Assembly: GCF_006438725.1 (NCBI RefSeq)
Contig: NZ_RCZD01000005.1
Coordinates: forward strand, 293,588-357,587
Direction: 5' to 3'
DNA from: Ewingella americana
GTDB lineage: Bacteria; Pseudomonadota; Gammaproteobacteria; Enterobacterales; Enterobacteriaceae
Length of the DNA stretch: 64,000 nt
Shown: in pieces, positions 56,413-64,000 of the stretch
Numbering within the stretch: position 1 is the first letter of the stretch
Layout of the letters: the number at the start of each line of letters is the position of its first letter
Notes under the pieces: generated by a model
What the model saw: the letters and a program-made list of their open reading frames with translations, nothing else
What the model was told of the DNA's origin: nothing
The model's database searches: none
Made by a program: the position numbers and the translations under genes

Positions 56413-59136
56413 ATGTTAATTAAATTATTGACCAAAGTTTTTGGTAGCCGTAACGATCGTACCCTGCGCCGCATGCGCAAAGTGGTCGATCTCATCAACC
56501 GTTTGGAACCTGAAATCCAGCAACTGACTGATGATCAGTTAAGAGCGAAGACGGATGAATTCCGCGCGCGTTTGGCAAAAGGCGAGATTCTTGAGAACCT
56601 GATCCCGGAAGCCTTTGCTGTTGTCCGTGAGTCGAGTAAGCGTGTGTTTGGGATGCGCCACTTTGACGTGCAGCTGCTTGGCGGTATGGTGCTCAACGAA
56701 CGTTGCATCGCAGAAATGCGTACCGGTGAAGGTAAAACCCTGACCGCGACCCTGCCAGCTTATCTCAACGCCCTGAGCGGAAAGGGTGTGCACGTTGTGA
56801 CCGTGAACGATTATCTGGCCCAGCGTGATGCCGAAAACAACCGCGGCCTGTTTGAATTCCTCGGGTTGAGCATTGGTATCAACTTGCCGAACATGCCAGC
56901 GCCTGCCAAGCGTGCCGCCTATGCCGCTGACATCACTTACGGTACCAACAACGAATACGGTTTTGACTACCTGCGTGACAACATGGCGTTCAGCCCGGAA
57001 GAGCGCGTACAACGTAAATTGAACTACGCATTGGTCGATGAAGTTGACTCCATCCTGATCGATGAAGCACGTACACCGCTGATCATTTCTGGTCCGGCTG
57101 AAGATAGCTCCGAGATGTATGTACGCGTTAACAAACTGATCCCACAGCTGATTCGCCAGGAAAAAGAAGATACGGAAACCTTCCAGGGTGAAGGTCACTT
57201 CTCGGTGGATGAAAAAGCGCGTCAGGTTCATCTGACCGAACGTGGTCTGGTATTGATCGAAGAGCTGCTGATGGAAGCGGGCATTATGGACGATGGCGAA
57301 TCCCTGTATTCCCCGTCAAACATTATGCTTATGCACCATGTTACCGCTGCATTGCGTGCTCACGTACTGTTCACCCTTGACGTTGACTACATCGTAAAAG
57401 ATGGTGAAGTCATTATTGTCGATGAGCACACTGGCCGTACCATGCAGGGGCGTCGCTGGTCAGATGGTCTGCATCAGGCCGTTGAAGCCAAAGAAGGCGT
57501 TGATATTCAAAACGAAAACCAGACGCTGGCATCTATCACCTTCCAGAACTACTTCCGTCTGTACGAAAAATTGGCCGGTATGACAGGTACCGCCGATACC
57601 GAAGCGTTCGAATTCAGTTCCATTTACAAACTCGATACCATCGTTGTTCCAACTAACCGCCCCATGGTGCGTAAAGATTTACCCGATCTGGTCTACATGA
57701 CTGAAATGGAAAAAATCGGCGCTATCATTGAAGATATCCGCGAGCGTACAGCTAACGGTCAACCGGTGCTGGTTGGTACTATTTCGATAGAAAAATCTGA
57801 AGTTGTTTCGCGTGAACTCGATAAAGCCGGTATTGCGCACAGCGTACTGAACGCCAAGTTCCACGCCAAAGAAGCCGAAATCGTTTCCCAGGCAGGTCAG
57901 CCAAGTGCGGTGACCATTGCTACCAACATGGCCGGTCGTGGTACCGATATCGTGTTGGGCGGTAGCTGGCAGGTTGAGATTGAAAACCTGGGCGAAGAAG
58001 TGACCGACGAACAAAAAGCTGAGATTAAAGCTGCCTGGCAGATTCGCCACGACGCCGTTCTGGCATCGGGTGGTTTGCACATCATTGGTACTGAGCGTCA
58101 TGAATCTCGCCGTATTGATAACCAGCTTCGTGGTCGTGCCGGTCGTCAGGGTGATGCAGGTTCTTCACGCTTCTACTTGTCAATGGAAGATGCCCTGATG
58201 CGTATCTTCGCATCAGACCGCGTGACTGGCATGATGCGTAAACTGGGCATGAAACCTGGTGAAGCGATTGAGCATCCTTGGGTCACCAAAGCGATTGCCA
58301 ACGCGCAGCGTAAAGTGGAAAGCCGTAACTTTGATATTCGTAAGCAATTGCTTGAATATGATGATGTTGCGAGCGATCAGCGTCGGGCTATTTATAGCCA
58401 GCGTAATGAGTTGCTCGACGTGTCTGACGTGAGTGAAACCATTCGCAGTATCCGTGAAGATGTGTTCAAAACCACTATCGACAGCTATATTCAGCCGCAG
58501 TCCCTGGAAGAAATGTGGGATGTGGCAGGGCTGGAACAGCGTCTGAAAAATGACTTTGAACTGGAGATGCCGATTGCCGAGTGGCTGGACAAAGAACCAG
58601 AACTGCATGAAGAAACTCTGCGCGAGCGTATCCTGCAAAATGCTTTGGATTCCTATGCCCGTAAAGAAGAAGTGGTTGGCATTGAAATGATGCGTAACTT
58701 TGAAAAAGGTGTGATGTTGCAAACGCTGGATTCATTGTGGAAAGAGCATCTTGCGGCTATGGATTACCTGCGTCAGGGTATTCACTTACGTGGTTATGCG
58801 CAGAAAGATCCAAAGCAAGAGTACAAACGTGAGTCTTTCGCCATGTTTGCTTCTATGCTGGAATCACTTAAATATGAAGTGGTTAGTGTACTGAGCAAGG
58901 TTCAGGTGCGTATGCCTGAAGACGTGGAGGTAATGGAAGAGCAGCGCCGTGAAGAAGCTGAACGTTTGGCTCGTCAGCAGCAACTCAGCCATCAGAACCA
59001 GACTTCCCTGGAAGTTGAAGAAGCAGAGCGTCTGGCCTCCGGTTCACAAGGTGATCGCAAAGTAGGGCGCAATGACCCTTGTCCGTGTGGCTCGGGTAAG
59101 AAATACAAGCAGTGCCACGGCCGCCTGCAGAAGTAA
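56413..59136 (+). CDS. secA: Preprotein translocase ATPase SecA
   Basis: Motor of the Sec pathway; drives unfolded preproteins through SecYEG. The 907-residue protein has Walker A MRTGEGKT (102-109), the DEAD-type region [21 protein letters not shown], the preprotein-binding domain, [13 protein letters not shown] in the second nucleotide fold, and the C-terminal zinc motif with Cys890, Cys892, Cys901 and His902 that binds SecB. E. coli SecA has 901 residues. The start at 56413 is chosen by homology ([21 protein letters not shown]); translation is governed by SecM. Confidence 0.99.
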   Translation: MLIKLLTKVFGSRNDRTLRRMRKVVDLINRLEPEIQQLTDDQLRAKTDEFRARLAKGEILENLIPEAFAVVRESSKRVFGMRHFDVQLLGGMVLNERCIAEMRTGEGKTLTATLPAYLNALSGKGVHVVTVNDYLAQRDAENNRGLFEFLGLSIGINLPNMPAPAKRAAYAADITYGTNNEYGFDYLRDNMAFSPEERVQRKLNYALVDEVDSILIDEARTPLIISGPAEDSSEMYVRVNKLIPQLIRQEKEDTETFQGEGHFSVDEKARQVHLTERGLVLIEELLMEAGIMDDGESLYSPSNIMLMHHVTAALRAHVLFTLDVDYIVKDGEVIIVDEHTGRTMQGRRWSDGLHQAVEAKEGVDIQNENQTLASITFQNYFRLYEKLAGMTGTADTEAFEFSSIYKLDTIVVPTNRPMVRKDLPDLVYMTEMEKIGAIIEDIRERTANGQPVLVGTISIEKSEVVSRELDKAGIAHSVLNAKFHAKEAEIVSQAGQPSAVTIATNMAGRGTDIVLGGSWQVEIENLGEEVTDEQKAEIKAAWQIRHDAVLASGGLHIIGTERHESRRIDNQLRGRAGRQGDAGSSRFYLSMEDALMRIFASDRVTGMMRKLGMKPGEAIEHPWVTKAIANAQRKVESRNFDIRKQLLEYDDVASDQRRAIYSQRNELLDVSDVSETIRSIREDVFKTTIDSYIQPQSLEEMWDVAGLEQRLKNDFELEMPIAEWLDKEPELHEETLRERILQNALDSYARKEEVVGIEMMRNFEKGVMLQTLDSLWKEHLAAMDYLRQGIHLRGYAQKDPKQEYKRESFAMFASMLESLKYEVVSVLSKVQVRMPEDVEVMEEQRREEAERLARQQQLSHQNQTSLEVEEAERLASGSQGDRKVGRNDPCPCGSGKKYKQCHGRLQK

Positions 59137-59165
59137 GCTGCAGCTTTGTTCTGTGTATGAAATTG

Positions 59166-59197
59166 AAGGGCGGCTAATCACCGCCCTTTGTTTTTTC
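59166..59197 (+). terminator. secA terminator
   Basis: AAGGGCGG / CCGCCCTT stem (59166-59173 with 59181-59188), loop CTAATCA, then TTTGTTTTTT. Confidence 0.88.
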
Positions 59198-59227
59198 CAA
59201 ATCAGTTATGTTGTAAGGATAGATATA

Positions 59228-59629
59228 ATGACGCTGAAAAAAATCACTATTTCGGTGGGTATTATTCGTAATTCGCAAAATGAAATCTTTATCACGCAGC
59301 GTGATGTTTCATCGCATATGGCGGGTTTTTGGGAGTTTCCGGGCGGTAAAGTTGAAGTAGGTGAAACACCTTACGAAGCGGTAGTCCGTGAACTGCAAGA
59401 GGAAACGGGGATTGTGGCCGAGCAACCGGTGCTGATTAAAAGCCTTGAGCACATTTTCCCGGATCGGGTGATCACTCTGCATTTCCATCTGGTCGAGAAA
59501 TGGCAAGGGGAACCTTACGGTAAAGAGGGGCAGCCTATGCGTTGGTTAGCTCAGTCAGCGCTAAACCCGGCGGAGTTTCCACCGGCTAATGAATCGATAG
59601 TGCAAGCGTTAATCAGTGGCGAAATTTAA
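59228..59629 (+). CDS. mutT: 8-oxo-dGTP diphosphatase MutT
   Basis: Nudix hydrolase that cleanses the nucleotide pool of 8-oxo-dGTP, preventing A:T to C:G transversions. The 133-residue protein has the full Nudix box from Gly40 to Ile62 (G-x5-E-x7-REL-x-EE-x-GI, with Glu46, Arg54, Glu55, Glu58 and Glu59). AAGGA lies ten bases before the ATG. E. coli MutT has 129 residues. A longer frame from 59072 overlaps secA and is rejected. Confidence 0.97.
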   Translation: MTLKKITISVGIIRNSQNEIFITQRDVSSHMAGFWEFPGGKVEVGETPYEAVVRELQEETGIVAEQPVLIKSLEHIFPDRVITLHFHLVEKWQGEPYGKEGQPMRWLAQSALNPAEFPPANESIVQALISGEI

Positions 59630-59656
59630 CGTGATTCGCTCATTATCGATATCAAT

Positions 59657-59681
59657 AAAAAAGGGCCTCAGGCCCTTTTTT
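59657..59681. terminator. Bidirectional terminator, mutT / yacG
   Basis: AAAAAAGGGCC / GGCCCTTTTTT, 11-bp stem with a three-base loop TCA, between the converging mutT and yacG genes. Confidence 0.92.
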
Positions 59682-59703
59682 ATTTCTGGTGTTTGACTGG
59701 TCA

Positions 59704-59904
59704 TTAACGGAGGTCTTCTTCACTCCAGTCATCCAAATCGTTGATCTCCCCTTTACTTGGGATCCGTTTCTCTTCGTCTGCCCATTCGCCAAGATCAATC
59801 AACTGGCAGCGTTTACAGCAAAAAGGACGATAAGGACTCTGGGCACCCCAGACTACTGATTTGCCGCAGGTTGGACATTTTACAACAATAATTTCGGGAT
59901 CCAT
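59704..59904 (-). CDS. yacG: DNA gyrase inhibitor YacG (zinc protein)
   Basis: Small zinc-finger protein that binds GyrB and inhibits gyrase in vitro. The 66-residue protein has zinc ligands Cys10, Cys13, Cys29 and Cys33 (CPTC and CCKRC) and the motif [17 protein letters not shown]. The start [14 protein letters not shown] has AGGAG upstream; an in-frame start five codons earlier overlaps zapD and is rejected. Last gene of coaE-zapD-yacG; eight bases separate it from zapD. Confidence 0.96.
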   Translation of the reverse strand: MDPEIIVVKCPTCGKSVVWGAQSPYRPFCCKRCQLIDLGEWADEEKRIPSKGEINDLDDWSEEDLR

Positions 59905-59912
59905 TGTTACTC

Positions 59913-60665
59913 CTAACAACAGGCTAGTTCAAAAGTCAGTCTGGCTGGCACCTGACCGCGCTCACTGTCTAGCGGTAAAAAGCGGATGGCATAACGGGTT
60001 TTATGACCAGATACTTGCGGATAAAGTTGATTTTCCAGTGTGATACGCATTCTTAGCAAGTCTGCGCCTCCGGCATTTTCCTGAAAAAATCCATTCAGGC
60101 TAATCTGATTACGGAATACGCCTGATTGCCGGATCAAACCCAGTACCAATGTCAGTGCATGATGCAACGGGTCCAATGTGACCAGCCAGCCTTGCACATC
60201 GTTGTCACGCTGTGTTTGTGATAGATGCAGCCATATATGCAAAGTAGGCAGATCAAAACTGCAACAGCCACCGGGGATACTCAAACGCTGGCGTACCAGA
60301 GCCATTAGACGATCTTCCCGCAAAGCCTGACCGATACGCGGGGCTTTCATCAACACGGCGGCTGTCTGTTTTAGATCGCCTCGCAGTGAATCGATACGTG
60401 AGGCATCAACACCGGGCACATCTTCCCATTGAGAGAGTTTCTGCTGCTGACGCTCGAGCTCTTTCAGCAAATCTGTCCGTACTTCGCCGCGTTCAAGTAC
60501 ATCTAATAGGTCAGATGCCGTACGAAAGAAAATCAGGGCAGAAGAAATTGAAGTGATCTGAGTATTTGTATGCATTTGCTGCAACAAAAACTCGATCCTC
60601 AGCCAGGTGCGCATTTTTTCATTCAAAGGATGTTCAAAGAGAACGGTAGTTACTACATCACTCAT
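59913..60665 (-). CDS. zapD: Z-ring-associated protein ZapD
   Basis: Cytoplasmic protein that cross-links FtsZ filaments by binding the FtsZ C-terminal peptide. The 250-residue protein (E. coli 247) has [23 protein letters not shown] at the start, [21 protein letters not shown] in the middle and FELACC at the end. The ATG overlaps the coaE stop by eight bases. Confidence 0.97.
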   Translation of the reverse strand: MSDVVTTVLFEHPLNEKMRTWLRIEFLLQQMHTNTQITSISSALIFFRTASDLLDVLERGEVRTDLLKELERQQQKLSQWEDVPGVDASRIDSLRGDLKQTAAVLMKAPRIGQALREDRLMALVRQRLSIPGGCCSFDLPTLHIWLHLSQTQRDNDVQGWLVTLDPLHHALTLVLGLIRQSGVFRNQISLNGFFQENAGGADLLRMRITLENQLYPQVSGHKTRYAIRFLPLDSERGQVPARLTFELACC

Positions 60666-61287
60666 TCTTGTCAATATCCTGTCGGGTCGCTGAAGCCGCT
60701 AATTCCAGATAACGGCTATGTAATGAAGCAACACGCGGTTCGATCGTCTCGGCACCACCGTTGTTATCAATAATGTCATCTGCGCAGGCTAAGCGCTGTT
60801 GGCGGCTTACCTGAGCGCAGAGAATTCGTTCTGCCTGCTGGCGATCCACGCCGTCACGCAGCATGGTTCTGGCAAGCTGCGTTTGTTCATCAACATCCAC
60901 CACTAACACACGATTAGCCTGTTTCTGTAACCCATTTTCGATCAACAACGGCACAACCCACAGTACGTAAGGTGTTGTAGCCGCGGCAATGAATTGCCGG
61001 GTTTTTGCATGGATTAACGGATGCAAAAGTTGATTAACCCACTGTTTAGCCGTGGGGTCGCTAAAGATAATCTCTCGCAAAAGGGCACGATTTAGCGAGC
61101 CATCAGGCAGAAGAATCTGTTGACCCAATCGAACCGCCAAATCATGAAGTGCAGGTTGGCCGGGTTCAACGACCTGGCGTGCAATTACATCAGCGTCAAC
61201 AATGCTGACACCATGGCGGGCAAAACTTTCTGCCACGGTACTCTTGCCACTGCCGATACCACCGGTCAATGCAACGACATAACTCAT
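60658..61287 (-). CDS. coaE: Dephospho-CoA kinase
   Basis: Last enzyme of coenzyme A synthesis; phosphorylates the ribose 3'-OH of dephospho-CoA. The 209-residue protein has the P-loop GGIGSGKST (residues 9-17), [13 protein letters not shown] and PLLIENGLQ, and the lid arginines. An in-frame TTG four codons earlier is less likely than the ATG at 61287. First gene of coaE-zapD-yacG; in E. coli it follows pilus genes, which here lie further right beyond guaC. Confidence 0.97.
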   Translation of the reverse strand: MSYVVALTGGIGSGKSTVAESFARHGVSIVDADVIARQVVEPGQPALHDLAVRLGQQILLPDGSLNRALLREIIFSDPTAKQWVNQLLHPLIHAKTRQFIAAATTPYVLWVVPLLIENGLQKQANRVLVVDVDEQTQLARTMLRDGVDRQQAERILCAQVSRQQRLACADDIIDNNGGAETIEPRVASLHSRYLELAASATRQDIDKNE

Positions 61288-61550
61288 TGGCGTGCTCAAT
61301 AATAACAGTTGAGGTAAATGATAAAGAGATTATGAGTAAGTGCAAGCCGTGCTCATCGCGCTTTTGGCCTGAAATGCTTCAAACGGTGCAGACGGATGGG
61401 GTGCGATTAAAGTTATGAAAGCAGTCTTGCCGTTATGGTTTTCATGCGTATGATAAAACCACTGGAAGGGTGCCAAACAACCCCGTTTAACACCTCAGCG
61501 ATACGTCGGTACGAACTACCTCACTCTCGCCAAACCCAGGACATGACCTC

Positions 61551-62594
61551 ATGCGCATTGAAGAAGATTTGAAATTAGGTTTTAAAGACGTTTTGATTAG
61601 ACCAAAACGTTCGACCCTCAAAAGCCGTTCCGAAGTTGAGCTGGAGCGCACCTTTACCTTCAAACACTCCGGTTTCAAATGGTCCGGTACACCCATCATT
61701 GCGGCAAACATGGATACTGTCGGTACTTTTCGCATGGCTGAAGCGCTAGCTTCATTCGATGTGCTGACTGCGGTTCACAAACACTACAGCGTTGAGCAAT
61801 GGACGGCGTTTGTTGATGCTTCCACCGAGTCTGTTCTGCGTCATGTGATGGTATCGACAGGCACTTCCGAAGCTGATTTTGTCAAAATGAAGCAAATCCT
61901 GGCTCTTTCGCCGCTGCTAAAATTTGTGTGTCTTGATGTTGCTAATGGATATTCGGAACACTTTGTGTCGTTTCTGAAACGCGTCCGTGAAGCTTGCCCT
62001 GACAAAGTCATCTGCGCTGGCAATGTAGTGACGGGCGAAATGGTCGAAGAACTGATTCTTTCAGGTGCCGATATTGTCAAAGTCGGTATTGGTCCGGGTT
62101 CAGTTTGTACCACACGCGTTAAAACTGGCGTGGGTTATCCGCAACTATCAGCAGTCATCGAATGCGCTGACGCAGCTCATGGGTTAGGTGGACAGATCGT
62201 CAGCGATGGTGGCTGTGCAGTGCCGGGTGACGTGGCAAAGGCCTTTGGTGGCGGCGCAGATTTCGTGATGCTGGGCGGTATGCTGGCTGCGCACGATGAG
62301 TGTGAGGGTACAGTCGTTGAAGAAGGCGGTGAGAAATTCATGTTGTTCTACGGAATGAGCTCTGAATCAGCAATGAAGCGCCACGTCGGCGGCGTTGCTG
62401 AATACCGTGCAGCCGAAGGTAAAACGGTTAAGTTGCCACTGCGCGGCCCGGTAGAAAATACCGTGCGCGATATCCTTGGTGGGTTACGCTCCGCTTGTAC
62501 CTATGTCGGTGCGGAACGTTTGAAAGAGCTGACCAAACGCACAACATTTATTCGTGTTGCCGAGCAGGAAAACCGACTTTTCGGTTCCAACTAA
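61551..62594 (+). CDS. guaC: GMP reductase
   Basis: NADPH-dependent conversion of GMP to IMP and ammonia, returning guanine nucleotides to the purine pool. The 347-residue (beta/alpha)8 barrel protein has the catalytic cysteine (Cys186 by E. coli numbering) in [19 protein letters not shown], and [27 protein letters not shown] for IMP and GMP binding. Same length as E. coli GuaC. It stands alone, divergent from coaE across 263 bases in which I see no clear regulatory element beyond the ribosome-binding region CCAGGA. Confidence 0.98.
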   Translation: MRIEEDLKLGFKDVLIRPKRSTLKSRSEVELERTFTFKHSGFKWSGTPIIAANMDTVGTFRMAEALASFDVLTAVHKHYSVEQWTAFVDASTESVLRHVMVSTGTSEADFVKMKQILALSPLLKFVCLDVANGYSEHFVSFLKRVREACPDKVICAGNVVTGEMVEELILSGADIVKVGIGPGSVCTTRVKTGVGYPQLSAVIECADAAHGLGGQIVSDGGCAVPGDVAKAFGGGADFVMLGGMLAAHDECEGTVVEEGGEKFMLFYGMSSESAMKRHVGGVAEYRAAEGKTVKLPLRGPVENTVRDILGGLRSACTYVGAERLKELTKRTTFIRVAEQENRLFGSN

Positions 62595-62663
62595 TCACCG
62601 CCTCTAAATTACTTTCATGCGGCGGCGGTAGTAAACCACCGCATGATTTTTCTGCCAAAGCAC

Positions 62664-63884
62664 TTATCCCATAACCGCCCCCAGCTGGAATATGGGTAAA
62701 TACATGGCGATAACGAGTCCCCCCACCAGAATTCCCATCACTACCATCAGCATCGGTTCGATAGATTGTGACATCGTCTCCGCCAGTTGATGAGCCTGTT
62801 GATTATGCCAATGCGCCAGTTTCAATAAAATATCATCCAGTGATCCCGACTCTTCACCGATACGTATCAACTGTTGGCAAAGCGAAGGAAATAGGGGGAT
62901 TTGCCCGATCGCGCTATAAAGTGGGACACCCAGCGCAATCTGTTCTTTAACCTCCATAACTGCGCGCTGAAAAAGTAGATTCGACGACGACGTTGCCGCA
63001 GCTTCCAGTCCGGTGATCAATGTCATTCCAGCTTGCTGAGTCATGGCGAGAGTTTGGAATATCTGGCTCAGACAACTGTCCGCAATCAAGCTTTTTATTA
63101 ATGGCATGCGTAACAGAAGTCTTTGTTCACGCCAGCGCCACTTTGATTGTGGATGATAAATTCGAAGATAGGCGACCATGAAAGCTGCAATTGCTAAGGT
63201 GCATGCCGGACCGTAACGGATCAACGCCCCCGAAACTGTCATCAATAGCTGAGTAAACCAAGGCAAGCTAGCATCGAAGGATGCATATATTTTTGCAAAC
63301 TCAGGTAACACCATCGTCAGCATCAGGACAGTAACGATCGTTGCAATGCAACACACTATTAGCGGATAACGCAGGGCTTTTTTCACCTTTGCGCGTAATT
63401 CGGACTGTTGTTCTTGTTGGATCGCCAGTTGCATGCAGCAGCGATCTAACTGCCCTGTTAATTCTCCAACTGAAATAATATGCCGGTAAATCAGTGGAAA
63501 CACGTCAGGGAGCACGGTTAACATTACTGATAGCGGTTTCCCCTGTTTTACCCCGGTGGCGATATCTTGCAAAATGCAGCGCCAGGGCGCTTTGGAATGT
63601 TCGCCAGCTAGCAGCATCAGGCCATTGACCAAAGGAAGTCCTGCCTGCAACAGTGTTGCTAATTGTCGTATCAGAGCAATACGGTCAACACTTTTCCAGT
63701 AAGTTGCCCTCAGACGTAGCCGTTTATTGACGGTAACTGGTTGGAGGGAGAGGGCAAAAAGTTGTTGATGAACATCGGCAACATCAGCAGCCAGCCGTTC
63801 TCCTGCCTGTAACTGCCCGAGTGCGTCAATAGCCTGCCATCGGTAAAGAAAGAGGCGATGTTGGGAGGGGAGAAGTGAGTTCAT
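62664..63884 (-). CDS. hofC: Type IV pilus assembly platform protein HofC (PilC family)
   Basis: Inner-membrane platform protein of the type IV pilus / type II secretion family (GspF/PilC). The 406-residue protein has two repeated cytoplasmic GspF domains (RQLATLLQAGLPLVNGL and FQTLAMTQQAGMTLITGLE) and three hydrophobic segments (around residues 175-195, 225-245 and 375-395), with EESGSLDDILLKLA near the end. In E. coli the hofBC-ppdD genes are intact but poorly expressed. The ATG overlaps the hofB stop (ATGA). Confidence 0.95.
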   Translation of the reverse strand: MNSLLPSQHRLFLYRWQAIDALGQLQAGERLAADVADVHQQLFALSLQPVTVNKRLRLRATYWKSVDRIALIRQLATLLQAGLPLVNGLMLLAGEHSKAPWRCILQDIATGVKQGKPLSVMLTVLPDVFPLIYRHIISVGELTGQLDRCCMQLAIQQEQQSELRAKVKKALRYPLIVCCIATIVTVLMLTMVLPEFAKIYASFDASLPWFTQLLMTVSGALIRYGPACTLAIAAFMVAYLRIYHPQSKWRWREQRLLLRMPLIKSLIADSCLSQIFQTLAMTQQAGMTLITGLEAAATSSSNLLFQRAVMEVKEQIALGVPLYSAIGQIPLFPSLCQQLIRIGEESGSLDDILLKLAHWHNQQAHQLAETMSQSIEPMLMVVMGILVGGLVIAMYLPIFQLGAVMG

Positions 63885-64000
63885 GCTTCAAAGCCTTCAC
63901 CTGCCACCCGATAGAGTTCTTCAAGTGACGTAATACCTTGTTCCACCAATACAATCCCTGCTTCCAGCAAAGTTTTATGACCCTGTTCATGGGCGATTTT
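63881..64000 (-). CDS. hofB: HofB, type IV pilus assembly ATPase (C-terminal end only)
   Basis: Only the last 39 codons are within the window, read from the right edge: KIAHEQGHKTLLEAGIVLVE then QGITSLEELYRVAGEGFEA. The pattern L-x-x-AG-x-x-LV-x-x-G-x-TSLEEL-x-RV is the typical C-terminus of GspE/PilB secretion ATPases. Its stop overlaps the hofC start, which supports the assignment. Confidence 0.88.
   Translation of the reverse strand, partial: KIAHEQGHKTLLEAGIVLVEQGITSLEELYRVAGEGFEA

Overview
The window is a chromosomal core-genome segment of a gammaproteobacterium of the order Enterobacterales. Nearly every gene can be recognised by close similarity to an E. coli K-12 gene. Several details point outside the E. 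coli/Salmonella group, towards a Rahnella/Ewingella/Serratia/Yersinia-like (Yersiniaceae) genome: the short FtsL that begins directly at the conserved ERHGL segment, a DciA/DUF721 gene between lpxC and secM, a fatty acyl-CoA ligase gene between leuO and ilvI, and yjjPB placed next to folA. This placement is an inference; no 16S rRNA gene is present. I see no prophage, insertion sequence, CRISPR array, rRNA or tRNA gene.

Layout, left to right. 1-1041: end of yjjP and yjjB (serine/threonine or succinate type exporter pair). 1396-1884: folA. 1956-8833 (minus strand): lptD-surA-pdxA-rsmA-apaG-apaH, an operon joining outer-membrane assembly, vitamin B6 synthesis, 16S rRNA methylation and Ap4A hydrolysis. 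9016-9834: djlA. 9913-16108 (minus): polB, rapA, rluA. 16458-17225: yabI. 17233-20487 (minus): the thiamine importer thiBPQ under a TPP riboswitch. 20814-24189: the sugar-phosphate stress locus, with sgrR (minus) divergent from the dual-function RNA SgrS/SgrT and setA. 24250-29195 (minus): the leucine operon leuLABCD with its attenuator. 29675-30639: leuO, disrupted here. 30925-32721: a long-chain acyl-CoA ligase. 33167-35379: ilvIH. 35718-36722: cra.

37325-54202 is a complete dcw (division and cell wall) cluster in the canonical order mraZ-rsmH-ftsL-ftsI-murE-murF-mraY-murD-ftsW-murG-murC-ddlB-ftsQ-ftsA-ftsZ. Most junctions overlap or are only a few bases apart. It opens with a sigma70 promoter and a three-repeat MraZ operator. 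It continues into lpxC, an antisense-oriented dciA-like gene, secM-secA and mutT. 59704-61287 (minus) holds coaE-zapD-yacG, then guaC (plus), and at the right edge hofC and the end of hofB (minus), parts of a type IV pilus-like assembly apparatus.

No wholly new multigene system was found. The unusual features are local. (1) leuO is frameshifted by an 11-bp tandem duplication whose removal restores a full-length LeuO. (2) The thiB TPP riboswitch carries about 155 nt of extra structured RNA in its P3 arm, containing a repeat-like hairpin. (3) polB has no ATG, GTG or TTG start in front of its conserved N-terminus. (4) SgrT is longer than in E. coli and sits inside a longer SgrS. (5) SecM has substitutions at two arrest-critical positions. 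(6) A helicase-loader (DciA) relic separates lpxC from secM. (7) A 24-codon ORF with a near-perfect Shine-Dalgarno lies in the leuL-leuO gap.
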